A stretch of DNA of 43,818 nt, taken from the NCBI RefSeq assembly GCF_020171315.1, contig NZ_JAIUZP010000021.1, forward strand, positions 1 to 43,818. The letters run 5' to 3'. The notes beneath the pieces are model-generated. The model ran no database searches and was not told the origin of the DNA. It worked only from the letters and a program-made list of their open reading frames with translations. Made by a program: the position numbers and the translations under genes. Numbering within the stretch: position 1 is the stretch's first letter; the number at the start of each line of letters is the position of its first letter. This DNA comes from Pseudooceanicola nanhaiensis. Its GTDB lineage: Bacteria; Pseudomonadota; Alphaproteobacteria; Rhodobacterales; Rhodobacteraceae. Below are positions 15,155 to 23,809 of the stretch, piece by piece.

Positions 15155-16770
15155 GTAAGAGCTGGAATGACCGTAATCCGTTTGGCTCGGCCAACTTTGC
15201 AGCACATGCTGATCTTCATGCGGCTGGCATGCTGCGTCAGAGCGATACCGCCCTGTTTCTGGGTTTTCATGCAGGTCAGCCGCTCTGGTATGATCGTCCC
15301 GGCGGTCTGCTCCTGATTAGCGGGGCGCGCTCCGGCAAGCTGCGGGATGTGCTGGCCTATAACCTATGCAGCGGGATATTCCGGCGTAGCTCGATGCTGG
15401 TGCTGGACCTGAAGGGCGAACTGGCCGCGATCTCGCAGGACCAGACACCTGACAACAAGCATTGCCATTACTGGAACCCGCTTGGCCTGCACGGCATTCG
15501 GCAGGACCGCGTGAACCCCGTGGATTACCTGCGCAAATCTTCTCCCTCGCTCTTCGCAGATGTGAAGTTGTTTGCCGAAGGTCTGGTGCCCAGTTCCGGT
15601 GCGCCGCAATCTGCCTTCTTCGAACAGAGGGCACGGGAATATGTCGAGGCGATCTCGCTGATGCTGGTCATGCTGAACGGCGCACTTGATCTGCCAGCCC
15701 TCTATGAGACCATCAACCTGATCCCCGGCAATACGCCCGCATGGCGTGACTTTGCCTATGAGATGTACCGCTCGGGCATTCCTCTGGTCGCCCGTGTTGA
15801 AGAAGAGATTGCGACCTCAAGAGAGGATTCCTCCGGCGGCTATCGCGGGATCATGGGCGAGTTGTTCAATTCCGTGGCCTGTCTTTCCGATCCGGTGCTG
15901 CGGGAATCCGTGTCGCCGCCCTTCGATTTCTCGCTGGAAGACTTGTGCCGCTCCGATCACTTCACCCAGTTCTACATGATGTGTCCGGCTGAACTGGTCG
16001 GGGCCTATGCCCCCGTTATCAAGGCGATCTTCACTGGCGCGATGATCTACAAGGCCCGCAAACCCGAAGCACCTGCCCAGACGTGGATTCTGGATGAATG
16101 CGCGCAGTTGAAAGGGTTCAGCCTCGTGCCGCGCATGTTCACCTATGGCGCTGGCATGGGTATCCGCCCGTGGGCAGTGTTCCAGTCCCTCAAGCAGATG
16201 GATGACCTGGCACCCGGCGCGCGGGACATCATCACCTCCAGTGCGGGCTGTCAGAGTTACTTCAGCCTGCGCGATGTTCTGTCCTCGCGCACCATCTCCG
16301 AAATGCTCGGGGTGCAGACCTTTAAGTGGACTGATCCCGTCCGGCAAGGCCGCGCTCGTCTCGATCAGGCCAGACTGCTTGGAAACCTCTTCAGCGGGGC
16401 CGATCCGTTCGATCTGATCCCGCAGTTCATGCAGAAGCGTCTCGAAAGCCAATGGCAGACACGGCAGCGCCGTCCGCTGCGCACCACCGATGAAGTGCTG
16501 AACCTGCCCGAGAACCGCCAGTTTATCTTTGCGGACGGACTGCCGGGGGCGGTGCTGGCGGAACGCGCGCCGTACTTCGACCAGCCGTTTATGGCGGGGC
16601 GGTATCATCCAAACCCGTACCATCCGCCCTATGACTCTGTGCAGGCCATGACGGCTGACGGCCCCCGCCGTCTTCCCGTCACCCGCGAACCTGTTCCGGA
16701 TCGTTTTGCCCACCTGCCGCAATACCGGGACGGGATGTGGTCTCATATCGGGGGGCAAGGTGATGCGTGA
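15151..16770 (+). CDS. TraG/VirD4-like type IV coupling ATPase without membrane anchor
   Basis: The protein has 539 residues from the ATG at 15151. The P-loop region is G58-ARSGK-L64, like the TRSGKG form of TraG/VirD4 but with Leu after the Lys. Walker-B-like LDLKGEL lies at about 85-91, and a WILDECAQL box at about 312-320 is typical of VirD4 ATPases. These hexameric ATPases feed relaxase-DNA complexes to a type IV secretion channel. VirD4 proteins usually begin with two transmembrane helices. None is visible here; the overlapping upstream gene encodes a membrane protein instead. The family is often 550-700 residues long, consistent with the missing N-terminus. Downstream overlap with the next gene is 8 bp. 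Confidence 0.85.
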   Translation: MSKSWNDRNPFGSANFAAHADLHAAGMLRQSDTALFLGFHAGQPLWYDRPGGLLLISGARSGKLRDVLAYNLCSGIFRRSSMLVLDLKGELAAISQDQTPDNKHCHYWNPLGLHGIRQDRVNPVDYLRKSSPSLFADVKLFAEGLVPSSGAPQSAFFEQRAREYVEAISLMLVMLNGALDLPALYETINLIPGNTPAWRDFAYEMYRSGIPLVARVEEEIATSREDSSGGYRGIMGELFNSVACLSDPVLRESVSPPFDFSLEDLCRSDHFTQFYMMCPAELVGAYAPVIKAIFTGAMIYKARKPEAPAQTWILDECAQLKGFSLVPRMFTYGAGMGIRPWAVFQSLKQMDDLAPGARDIITSSAGCQSYFSLRDVLSSRTISEMLGVQTFKWTDPVRQGRARLDQARLLGNLFSGADPFDLIPQFMQKRLESQWQTRQRRPLRTTDEVLNLPENRQFIFADGLPGAVLAERAPYFDQPFMAGRYHPNPYHPPYDSVQAMTADGPRRLPVTREPVPDRFAHLPQYRDGMWSHIGGQGDA

Positions 16771-17110
16771 CAGCCGACCCAGTTCCTACAGCTTCCAGCA
16801 CCGGGGCGAGCTGCCGTCCTATGACGCGCAGTTCACCCGTGATGCCGGGCTGTCACGGGACGCGTTTGAAGCCCTGCGGACAGGCAGAAATCCTGAACCT
16901 CGCATCACGCGCGATCCGTCCGAGCGCGACCAGTGGCACGTAAAGGTCAACCGCTTCGATCTGCCCGAACCACGACCGGACTTCGCCCTGCCAAACCGTG
17001 TGCGCTTCAATGCTGACTGGGAGGAAATGCGCCGCCTGTCCCGCGCGAAGTTTGAGGAACGGCGTCTGAATGTGGCCAGCCGTTTCTTCCGGCGAGCGCG
17101 CGACAGGTAA
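16763..17110 (+). CDS. Small basic uncharacterised protein after the coupling protein
   Basis: The protein has 115 residues from the ATG at 16763, inside the end of the TraG-like gene, with CAAGG as Shine-Dalgarno. It is rich in Arg, Asp and Pro, with a C-terminal helical basic segment (RRLSRAKFEERRLNVASRFF). No family is recognised. The tight overlap implies coupled translation with the coupling ATPase, so it may be a mobilization accessory or DNA-binding protein. No signal peptide or membrane segment is visible. Confidence 0.6.
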   Translation: MRDSRPSSYSFQHRGELPSYDAQFTRDAGLSRDAFEALRTGRNPEPRITRDPSERDQWHVKVNRFDLPEPRPDFALPNRVRFNADWEEMRRLSRAKFEERRLNVASRFFRRARDR

Positions 17111-17155
17111 ATATCTGCAAGCTCTAATGTTCTAATCTTGCTCAATTTTACGTTG

Positions 17156-17285
17156 AAAAGGAGAAAGCCGATGTGATATGTTCTATCTTTGTTCTTATTC
17201 GCTGACGGCATCGCCTCGCGGACCGTAAGAACAAAACGACAAATCCCGAAAACTAAACCACCAACCAAGGAAAGGAGTGATTTCC
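17156..17285 (+). promoter_or_regulatory. Leader with start-stop mini-ORF, 16-codon peptide and long inverted repeat
   Basis: AAAAGGAG at 17156-17163 is followed seven bases later by ATG TGA (17171-17176), a start codon directly followed by a stop. A second ATG at 17178 opens a 16-codon frame ending in TAA at 17226-17228. TTTGTTCTTA (17188-17197), inside that frame, pairs perfectly with TAAGAACAAA (17226-17235), where its stop codon sits. The strong Shine-Dalgarno of the next gene (AAAGGAG, 17272-17278) follows. The layout resembles a translation-dependent attenuator; the signal is unknown. Confidence 0.4.
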
Positions 17286-17612
17286 ATGGACAATACAACT
17301 GTGCCCAACAAACCAATCGAAACCCTGCGCGATAGCCGCCTGAAGGCGAGCATCTGGGAAAACGAGTCCGAGAAAGGCCCGTATTACACGGTCTCTCTTG
17401 CCAAGATTTACGAGGACAAGGACGGCCATCTTCAGGAAACCCAGTCGTTTTCTGCAAGCGAGTTGCTGCGTGTTGCCGAACTCGCCCGTGAAGCCCACGG
17501 CGTGGTCCGCGATCTGAAGCGCGAACGCAGCCAGGAGCGGAACACTGAGCAACAGGCCGAACAGGCGACCAGCCGTTCCCGTTCTGAGCGTCCGGCACGC
17601 TTCCGCAGGTGA
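17286..17612 (+). CDS. Small conserved-type protein of unknown function
   Basis: The protein has 108 residues from the ATG at 17286, preceded by the strong Shine-Dalgarno AAAGGAG at 17272-17278. The core has alternating strands (LKASIWENESEKGPYYTVSL, then AKIYEDKDGHLQ) followed by a helix (SASELLRVAELAREAHGVV). This resembles small proteins seen near recombinases and element genes, with a PC4-like strand-then-helix pattern. No family name is certain. The C-terminal 25 residues are polar and Arg-rich. It may bind single-stranded DNA, but the sequence alone does not show this. Confidence 0.6.
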   Translation: MDNTTVPNKPIETLRDSRLKASIWENESEKGPYYTVSLAKIYEDKDGHLQETQSFSASELLRVAELAREAHGVVRDLKRERSQERNTEQQAEQATSRSRSERPARFRR

Positions 17613-17701
17613 ACAATAAGCAATCGGACGGGCGCTTGGCTGTGTGGGGCCGCGCCCGTCCTTACGCCCTGGAAAAACATCAAGAAAAGAAAGGACGCAC
17701 C

Positions 17702-18028
17702 ATGAAAGATAGAGGGAAAACAAGAACAGAGCAGAAGGACCTGAGCACGCTCGGGCCGCCAGGATCACTCGGTGATCGCCTGCTAGAAGACTACGGGGCT
17801 GAACTGGAAGGTGAAGTTCTGACCGAAGACCAGCAGAAAGAATGCCTGATCGCTCTGTGGCAGGTGATGGTGGCGTTTGTCGATCTGGGGTTCAGCGTCA
17901 AGCCTGGGGATAAGCTCTTCCCCGAAAGTGACGTGGGCTTCGATGATGTGCTAAACTACATCTGCCTTGAAGACCTGCCGCGTGAAACAGTCGCATCCCC
18001 TGACAATCAAAAACAAGAGGAGCGCTGA
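17702..18028 (+). CDS. Small acidic protein upstream of the serine recombinase
   Basis: The protein has 108 residues from the ATG at 17702. The frame is open to 17609, where a GTG overlaps the previous stop, but AAAGGA eight bases before 17702 makes that ATG the better start. The sequence is acidic and helical (EDQQKECLIALWQVMVAFVD). No family is recognised. It is followed after 2 bases by the serine recombinase gene, with AGAGGAG upstream of that start, so the two are co-transcribed. A recombination directionality factor would fit the place and size, but RDFs are too divergent to identify this way. Confidence 0.6.
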   Translation: MKDRGKTRTEQKDLSTLGPPGSLGDRLLEDYGAELEGEVLTEDQQKECLIALWQVMVAFVDLGFSVKPGDKLFPESDVGFDDVLNYICLEDLPRETVASPDNQKQEER

Positions 18029-18030
18029 TC

Positions 18031-19665
18031 ATGCCAAAGCCCCAAACAGCACCAACACAGACTTTCCCGGAAACCGACCAGTTGGCCGTCATTTACTGCC
18101 GGGTATCCTCGATCAAGCAGACCACGCAAGGCTCGGGCCTTACCTCGCAGGAAGCGCGCTGCCGCGAATATGCCAAGTACAAGGGATACGGCGTTGTGGC
18201 GGTGTTCACCGATGACATGTCCGGCGGATCAAGCGCCCGTCCGGGCATGCTGGAGATGTTGTCCTTCCTGCGCAAGCATCGCCGTGCGCCTCATGTGGTC
18301 ATTATTGACGACATCAGCCGCCTGGCGCGGGGGCTGGAAGCCCATCTGCAACTGCGCGCCGATATCTCCGGTGCCGGGGGACGGCTGGAAAGCCCGTCCA
18401 TCGAGTTCGGAGAAGATTCCGATTCCATCCTCGTTGAGAACCTGCTGGCCTCGGTCGCGCAGCACCAACGCGAGAAAAACGGGGAACAGACCCGCAACCG
18501 CATGCGCGCCCGCATCATGAGCGGGTATTGGTGCTTCAAGGCTCCCTACGGCTACCGCTACGAACGAAAGAGCGTTCATGGCAACCTGCTGGTGCGCGAT
18601 GAGCCGCTGGCAACCATCATTCAGGACGCGCTTGAAGGCTATGCCTGCGGGCGCTTTGCCTCGCAGGCGGAAGTGAAGCGCTTCTTCGAAGACCAGCCCG
18701 CCTTCCCGAAATGCCTCCCCAACGGTGAAATCCGACAGCAACGTGTGACGGATATTCTCACGCGGGCAACCTATGCCGGGTATATCGAGGTGCCGGAATG
18801 GGACATCTCGCTCCGCAAGGGCCAGCATGAAGGACTGGTGAGCTTTGCGACATGGAAGAAGGTGCAGGAGAAGCTAGACGGTAAGACCAAGGCACCGTTC
18901 CGCAAGGACATTGCAGAAGACTTTCCGTTGCGTGGATTCGTTGCCTGCGGGGACTGCGGCAAGCCCATGACCTCGTGCTGGTCGAAAGGCTCCACCAAGT
19001 CCTATCCGTACTACCTGTGCGACACAAAAGGTTGCGGCTCCTACCGCAAGTCCATCCGCCGCGCTGATATCGAAGAGGGGTTCGAGTCGCTCCTGCGGAA
19101 CATGACGCCGTCGCGCAACCTGCTCAGCGTTGCTCGCAAGATGTTTGCCGATCTTTGGGACGACCGACTGGCACGGGCGGAGGCTGACGAACAGGACCTG
19201 AAAAAGCGCCTCGGTGAAATCGAGCGCCAGAGCGACGCGCTGCTGGCCCGGATCGTGGAGACGGAGAGTGTTCCCGTCATCACGGCATATGAGAAAAAGA
19301 TCGGTGCGCTCAGCGAAGAAAAGCTGCTCGTCTCCGAAAAACTCGAAAATCTAACGCCGCCTTCGGGCACGTTCGAAAATCTCTTCGAACTGGCGTGGCG
19401 GTTCTTATCAAACCCTTGGAAAATATGGGAAAGTGAGGTGCTACAACTGCGCAGACTGGTCCTCAGACTGACCTTTGCACAGCATCTCGTATATGACCGG
19501 AAAACAGGTTATCGAACGCCGGATTTATCCTTACCGTTCAAACTATTAAGCCCTTCACAAACCCCTGTTTGTGAAATGGTGCGGGTGAAGGGACTCGAAC
19601 CCCCACGCCAAAGGCGCCAGAACCTAAAGTTAGCGATAATTCTGCACAATCAATGCATTACTTAA
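18031..19665 (+). CDS. Large serine recombinase (integrase), C-terminus read from tRNA sequence
   Basis: The protein has 544 residues. The resolvase catalytic domain (about 17-165) opens with YCRVSSIKQ; S26 is the expected nucleophile. VIIDDISRLARG and NRMRARI carry the conserved Asp and Arg residues. The recombinase domain (about 175-285) follows, then a zinc ribbon with Cys pairs CGDCG (about 306-309) and CDTKGC (about 330-335). A coiled-coil region lies at about 375-445. It should catalyse site-specific integration and excision of the element. The last 29 codons (from M516) are translation of the antisense of a tRNA-Leu 3' half and the sequence beyond, so the tail depends on what lies next to the attachment site. 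Confidence 0.9.
   Translation: MPKPQTAPTQTFPETDQLAVIYCRVSSIKQTTQGSGLTSQEARCREYAKYKGYGVVAVFTDDMSGGSSARPGMLEMLSFLRKHRRAPHVVIIDDISRLARGLEAHLQLRADISGAGGRLESPSIEFGEDSDSILVENLLASVAQHQREKNGEQTRNRMRARIMSGYWCFKAPYGYRYERKSVHGNLLVRDEPLATIIQDALEGYACGRFASQAEVKRFFEDQPAFPKCLPNGEIRQQRVTDILTRATYAGYIEVPEWDISLRKGQHEGLVSFATWKKVQEKLDGKTKAPFRKDIAEDFPLRGFVACGDCGKPMTSCWSKGSTKSYPYYLCDTKGCGSYRKSIRRADIEEGFESLLRNMTPSRNLLSVARKMFADLWDDRLARAEADEQDLKKRLGEIERQSDALLARIVETESVPVITAYEKKIGALSEEKLLVSEKLENLTPPSGTFENLFELAWRFLSNPWKIWESEVLQLRRLVLRLTFAQHLVYDRKTGYRTPDLSLPFKLLSPSQTPVCEMVRVKGLEPPRQRRQNLKLAIILHNQCIT
19577..19628 (-). pseudogene. 3' half of tRNA-Leu(UAG), putative attachment site
   Basis: Read on the minus strand, the segment starts TTTAGG, the anticodon loop of tRNA-Leu(UAG). 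It then gives the 3' anticodon stem (TTCTGG), the long variable arm CGCC-TTT-GGCG, and a T arm with GGTTCGAGTCCC. The acceptor strand is CACCCGC, followed by A and CCA. The match stops exactly at the anticodon loop; the 5' half expected at 19629 onward is absent. Integrases often sit next to such fragments because the element restores the tRNA. Here it is not restored, so the other half must lie elsewhere or be lost. Confidence 0.75.
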
Positions 19666-19745
19666 TTTTTTGCGCAGGACATAACGGGTACAAATCGGCA
19701 ACCTGCGAAACCGCTGTTCTGCCGAATAGAGCGCGTCTTCTGGGC

Positions 19746-19772
19746 CCGGTTCACGCAGGTTCAGTGAACCGG
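19746..19772 (+). other. Perfect 9-bp hairpin in the 436-bp gap after the recombinase
   Basis: CCGGTTCAC pairs perfectly with GTGAACCGG across a nine-base loop. No T-run follows, so it is not a standard terminator. The surrounding gap (19666-20101) otherwise holds the decayed repeat at 19797 and no convincing gene. Confidence 0.4.
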
Positions 19773-19796
19773 AATGCATTTCGTGGAATTTACTTT

Positions 19797-19935
19797 ACCC
19801 GCTGCACCGCCGCCGTCAGAACTCTGTCGCGCGGCGCCTGACCTACTCCAGCCCTGCCTTCAGTGTCTCGGCATAGCCGCGCGATGCCGGGTGCGTCCAG
19901 ACGGCCCAGAGCCAGTGAGGATCGCCGGACCGAGG
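19797..19935 (-). pseudogene. Decayed C-terminal gene fragment, copy 1
   Basis: On the minus strand this reads GDPHWLWAVWTHPA, then GYAETLKAGLE and an early stop. The downstream DNA still matches copy 2 (20358-20500) past that stop, up to VQRV. Both are remnants of the end of the same unrecognised protein, in direct orientation on either side of the winged-helix-like gene. The similarity is clear by eye over about 140 bases but imperfect. No intact parent gene is in the window. Confidence 0.5.
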
Positions 19936-20101
19936 CTAGAAACTGACCCGGCCCACGGAATATCCCGGCCAATGTGCGATTAAATCGTCACTGATGCGCT
20001 CTCCGGCTGTGGCAGTAGGAATACTGGCCCAGGTCGCCCCTCAGGTGGACTCCGGTCGACAAAACGGACAAGGTCGGCTCATATGGAGTTGGAATATTTC
20101 T

Positions 20102-20359
20102 ATGAGCAATGCCTTCGATCATGTACTTCGCACCAAAATACTGGCCTCACTGGCCACGGTTCACCCCAAGAAACTACCGCCCTCCAAGATCATCGAAATT
20201 CAGCACCCAAGTGACCTGAACTGTATGCTTCACAAACTCTCCGAGGAGGGATTGGTCGAGCTTCGGCATATCGAACTCGTCAATGGCGAAATCGCTATCA
20301 GCAGCGCAAAGATAACGGACAGAGGACTAGCAAGGCTGCAGGACAGATCGGTCAGATAG
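20102..20359 (+). CDS. Small winged-helix-like DNA-binding protein
   Basis: The protein has 85 residues from the ATG at 20102, with a weak GGAG upstream at 20085-20088. The pattern is helix, helix, recognition helix and wing: LRTKILASLATVHPKKLPP, then DLNCMLHKLSEEGLVEL, then a strand pair ending ITDRGLARLQ. The last part is typical of winged-helix regulators. Shorter than most, it could be a stand-alone transcription factor or a fragment. It is isolated between two decayed copies of an unrelated gene end, so its target is unknown. Confidence 0.55.
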   Translation: MSNAFDHVLRTKILASLATVHPKKLPPSKIIEIQHPSDLNCMLHKLSEEGLVELRHIELVNGEIAISSAKITDRGLARLQDRSVR

Positions 20360-20500
20360 CGCACCCGCTGCACCGTCGACGCCAGATCATCTGTCGCGCG
20401 GCTCCCGGCCTGCCGCAGCCCCACCTTCAGCGTCTCAGTTGAGCTGTGCGGTGCCGGATGCGTACGGAGTTCCCAGAGCCGGCGCGGATCGCCTGCCTGA
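20358..20500 (-). pseudogene. Decayed C-terminal gene fragment, copy 2
   Basis: The minus strand reads GDPRRLWELRTHPA, then TETLKVGLRQAGSRATDDL and TVQRVR, an imperfect copy of the segment at 19797-19935. The rest of the 417-bp gap up to the RTX gene (20501-20776) shows no gene. It should contain the RTX promoter, and the Shine-Dalgarno GAGGAG is at 20763-20768. Confidence 0.5.
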
Positions 20501-20776
20501 TATCGGGACTAAACACCTAGTCACAACTGTCTCTATTTGATCACTTTCTTTTCCTGGCATCGCTGTCTACCGAAAAATCGAAGCCGCAAACTGGATCATC
20601 GGCGGAAACCCGCCCTATGCTGATCTCGCCCCCCCTCCGAACGCGTCCGCAAAGGATGCTGTACCCATGTGAACTGCGCCACTTTTCTTTGAAGCCCTTC
20701 AGACAAGGTCTGCGTAGTCCCGTGCGGCGGGTGAGTCATAGGATGTATTGTGTTTTATCACCGAGGAGTTCTCCGA

Positions 20777-23665
20777 ATGCCCACGACCCCCGCAATCTGG
20801 AAGCCGCAGACCATCGTCACTTCCGGGGGACAGATTCTCAGGCCACAGATTACCCAGCTTGCCGACGGGAATATCCTCGTCGTCTGGATCGCCAACGAGT
20901 CGACCCGCAGCGACCCCCTGAACGTGGACGTCATGGCACGTCTCTACGATCCGGCGGGAAACGCCGTGAGCGAGGAGTTCCAACTAGAAGGCGCAAGCGG
21001 GGCCGAACGGCTGCCGCAGATTGCCAGCCTGCCTGATGGTGGCTTCCTCGTGTACCGCTTCGTCGGAGACGATTCCTCCTACACCTTCGACAAGACGGTG
21101 CTGTCGCAATTCACCTCCGATGGCACGCTGGTGACCACGCAGGAGGTCTACCCGGACGGGGCGGATACCGGCTCTTTCTGGAGTTGGCCGGCTTACGGGG
21201 AGTTGGCCGTATCCAGTGCGACGTCCACCCTCGTGCTGTACGAAGATGTGTCGGGCGACATTCTCGCCAAGATCTGGAACAGTGAAACCCAGAGCTTCAG
21301 CACCGGATCCTTCGTGGTCTTCGATTCTCACGCGGCCGGGGTCTATGACTACTACGGCAACTACGAGGTGGCCGTCTTGGAAAACGGCAGCTATGCCGCC
21401 GTTGCCACCCAGTACGCGGAACAAGATCCGGCCAACGTGTTCGAGGTCGAGGTGACGATCCTGTCACAGGGCGGCGCCGTCCTGATGGCCCCGACGGCGA
21501 TCGCCTCCACCTCCGAGTGGACCGACCCGGGGGTCGAGTCCCTGTCTGGCGGGGGCTTCGTGGTCTCGTGGTACGAGGGCGGCAGCGACACGAACTTCCA
21601 CTTCGCCCTCTTCGATAGCAGTGGCAACGCAGTTCCTATCGCTGGGGATGGCCTATTGGAGAACGTCGGCAACAACAGGGACTACTATCAGGATCCGGTG
21701 ATGGTCGGTCTCGAGGACGGGGGCTTCCTCGTCGTCTATGAGGCGTCCGATGCCAATGGCATCTACGCGGTTCGCTTCGCGGCAGACGGATCGGCGGTGG
21801 GCGAGCGCATGCTGGTTTCGGATGAGTTCAATTACTCTAACATCGCTGCGACCCTGCTGGCTGATGGACGGGTCGCGGTCACATACTCGCGGCAAGGCAG
21901 TTTGAAAGAGATCGCCACGGTGATCATCGACACGCGCGACACGGTGACGGACGGCGATATGCCCGGGACGGACCATGACTACCGCGTCGGCACCGTGGGC
22001 GACGATACCTTCGTGATCACCGGTGAGCAGATCCCGGTCTATGGCGGGCCGGGCGATGACACGTTCGAGGTCCTCTCGGGGCTCGACGGGGACGAGATGG
22101 ACGGCGGCGATGGCACCGATCTGATCGACTGGTCCGGGTCGGGCCTGAGCGGCATGACTTTCGACCTCGCCTCGGGCACGGCGAGCGATGGCACCGATAC
22201 GGAGTTCATGTGGAACTTCGAGCGCCTGCGCGGCACCGCGGCCGCCGACGTGATCCTTGGCCGGGCGGACGCGGCTGATGCGCTGATGGGGGCGGGCGGC
22301 GACGATACGCTCGACGGTCGGGGCGGCGCCGACAGCCTCTACGGCGAGGGCGGCGACGACCTGCTTGTCGCCTCCGGGACCGGCGCACTGCTCGATGGCG
22401 GCGCGGGCACGGATACCGCCGATTTCGGCGCAGTCTCCGTGGGCGTCAGCGTCAATCTCGCCAGCGGTGTTGTCGGCGTGGACGGGGTGACCCAGCAGAT
22501 TGCAGGGATCGAGGTAGTACTAGGCTCGGCCCATGATGATGTGCTGATCGGGGACCGCGACGGCAACGTCCTGGAGGGACAGGACGGGGATGACGTGCTC
22601 TCGGGGCTGGCCGGGGACGATGTCCTGCTGGGTGGCGCCGGGGACGACACGATTGCTGGCAACGCGGGTGTCGACACACTTGTCGGCGGGGCGGGCACCG
22701 ACACCGCGGATTACAGCGATGAGAGCACGGGCGGTTCCTTCGATCTTGCCAGCGGTGCGGTGACGCTCGGGACGGGCGGCTCTGCGATCACCGAAAGCGC
22801 CACCGGGTTCGAGAACCTCTGGGGCACCGCGGGGAACGACACGATCCTCGGCACCTCGGGGGCCAACGAACTGACCGGCAACGCCGGCGATGACATTCTC
22901 TCCGGGCTCGGCGGCGACGATCTGCTGATCGGCAACCAGGGCGATGATCAGCTTCTCGGCGGCATTGGTGCGGACACCCTGCTGGGGGGCGCGGGCGATG
23001 ACACGCTGGAGGGCGGCGATGGCGCAGACCTACTGAACGGCGGCTCCGACACGGATCGCCTGTTCGGCGGCGCAGGCAATGACACGCTGCTGGGGGAATC
23101 CGGTAAGGACTGGATCTATGGCGGCGCGGGCGACGACAACGCCGATGGCGGCTATGCCAACGACAAGCTCTTCGGCGAGGGCGGCAATGACATCCTCTTT
23201 GGCGGCGGCAACGACGATACCGTGGATGGCGGTCTTGGCGCGGATACGCTGGCGGGGGGCGATGGAAACGACTTGCTGCGCGGTGGCGCGGGCTACGGCT
23301 GGGATCAGTTGGAGGGCGGCGCGGGCGATGACCGGCTGATCGGGGGCGCGGGCCGGGACACGCTGATCGGCGGCGAAGGCAACGACAAGCTCAACGGCGG
23401 CGGGGCGGCCGACCTGTTCATCTTCGCGGGCGACTTCGGCAACGACGTGTTGATCAACTTCGACAGTGACGACGCCGAGAAGATCGACCTCTCCGATACC
23501 CTCTTCATCGTCTCCGACTTCGACGACCTGCTGGCAAACCACCTGACCGAGGTCGATGGCACGGCCCAGATCACGGTGGGCAGCAGCAGCGTGCTTCTGG
23601 TCGGGGTCGCGCTGGAGGAGATCGGCTACGGCCTCGCCTATTCGGCGGATGATTTCATCTTCTGA
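20777..23665 (+). CDS. RTX calcium-binding protein, type I secreted
   Basis: The protein has 962 residues from the ATG at 20777, set by GAGGAG at 20763-20768. The N-terminal 400 residues contain repeated propeller-like units of the form L-x-D/G-G-G-F-L/V-V-x-W/Y (for example [33 protein letters not shown]). From about residue 415 to 880 there are many glycine-rich RTX nonapeptides ([10 protein letters not shown] type), which form calcium-bound beta-rolls outside the cell. The C-terminus ([15 protein letters not shown], then DFIF) is a typical uncleaved type I secretion signal. No ABC exporter, membrane fusion protein or acyltransferase gene is nearby, so export depends on genes elsewhere. The ligand or enzyme activity is unknown. 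Confidence 0.9.
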   Translation: MPTTPAIWKPQTIVTSGGQILRPQITQLADGNILVVWIANESTRSDPLNVDVMARLYDPAGNAVSEEFQLEGASGAERLPQIASLPDGGFLVYRFVGDDSSYTFDKTVLSQFTSDGTLVTTQEVYPDGADTGSFWSWPAYGELAVSSATSTLVLYEDVSGDILAKIWNSETQSFSTGSFVVFDSHAAGVYDYYGNYEVAVLENGSYAAVATQYAEQDPANVFEVEVTILSQGGAVLMAPTAIASTSEWTDPGVESLSGGGFVVSWYEGGSDTNFHFALFDSSGNAVPIAGDGLLENVGNNRDYYQDPVMVGLEDGGFLVVYEASDANGIYAVRFAADGSAVGERMLVSDEFNYSNIAATLLADGRVAVTYSRQGSLKEIATVIIDTRDTVTDGDMPGTDHDYRVGTVGDDTFVITGEQIPVYGGPGDDTFEVLSGLDGDEMDGGDGTDLIDWSGSGLSGMTFDLASGTASDGTDTEFMWNFERLRGTAAADVILGRADAADALMGAGGDDTLDGRGGADSLYGEGGDDLLVASGTGALLDGGAGTDTADFGAVSVGVSVNLASGVVGVDGVTQQIAGIEVVLGSAHDDVLIGDRDGNVLEGQDGDDVLSGLAGDDVLLGGAGDDTIAGNAGVDTLVGGAGTDTADYSDESTGGSFDLASGAVTLGTGGSAITESATGFENLWGTAGNDTILGTSGANELTGNAGDDILSGLGGDDLLIGNQGDDQLLGGIGADTLLGGAGDDTLEGGDGADLLNGGSDTDRLFGGAGNDTLLGESGKDWIYGGAGDDNADGGYANDKLFGEGGNDILFGGGNDDTVDGGLGADTLAGGDGNDLLRGGAGYGWDQLEGGAGDDRLIGGAGRDTLIGGEGNDKLNGGGAADLFIFAGDFGNDVLINFDSDDAEKIDLSDTLFIVSDFDDLLANHLTEVDGTAQITVGSSSVLLVGVALEEIGYGLAYSADDFIF

Positions 23666-23687
23666 GACCACGACGCAAAACAGCAAC

Positions 23688-23720
23688 GAAGGCCCGCTTT
23701 GGTCTCCCGGGCGGGCTTTC
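23688..23720 (+). terminator. Rho-independent terminator after the RTX gene
   Basis: GAAGGCCCGC at 23688-23697 pairs with GCGGGCTTTC at 23711-23720 (one G-T wobble), 23 bases after the RTX stop, and ends in a short T stretch. Its place and form fit a terminator for the RTX transcript. Confidence 0.65.
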
Positions 23721-23809
23721 GTCATTCGATGTAGCTGCGAGCAAACTTCTCCCCGCTGCCCCGCTCCTATAGCTGCAGACCTCGGCACACCCACGAGGGC
23801 AGCGCCTAG

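Larger units (their letters stand above)
1..19628. mobile_element. Integrative element (right part), serine-recombinase type with TraG-like coupling gene and cargo
   Basis: The stretch combines an IS3 remnant, defence-like cargo, a catalytic-domain tyrosine recombinase, a TraG/VirD4-like ATPase with a membrane partner, a DsbA-like protein and a large serine recombinase. The recombinase ends at a tRNA-Leu 3' half. Such a combination is typical of integrative conjugative or mobilizable elements. The left boundary lies outside the window, and no relaxase or mating-pair formation genes are visible, so whether it is self-transmissible cannot be judged. The right boundary is placed at the end of the tRNA-matching segment; this is an inference. 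Confidence 0.55.
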
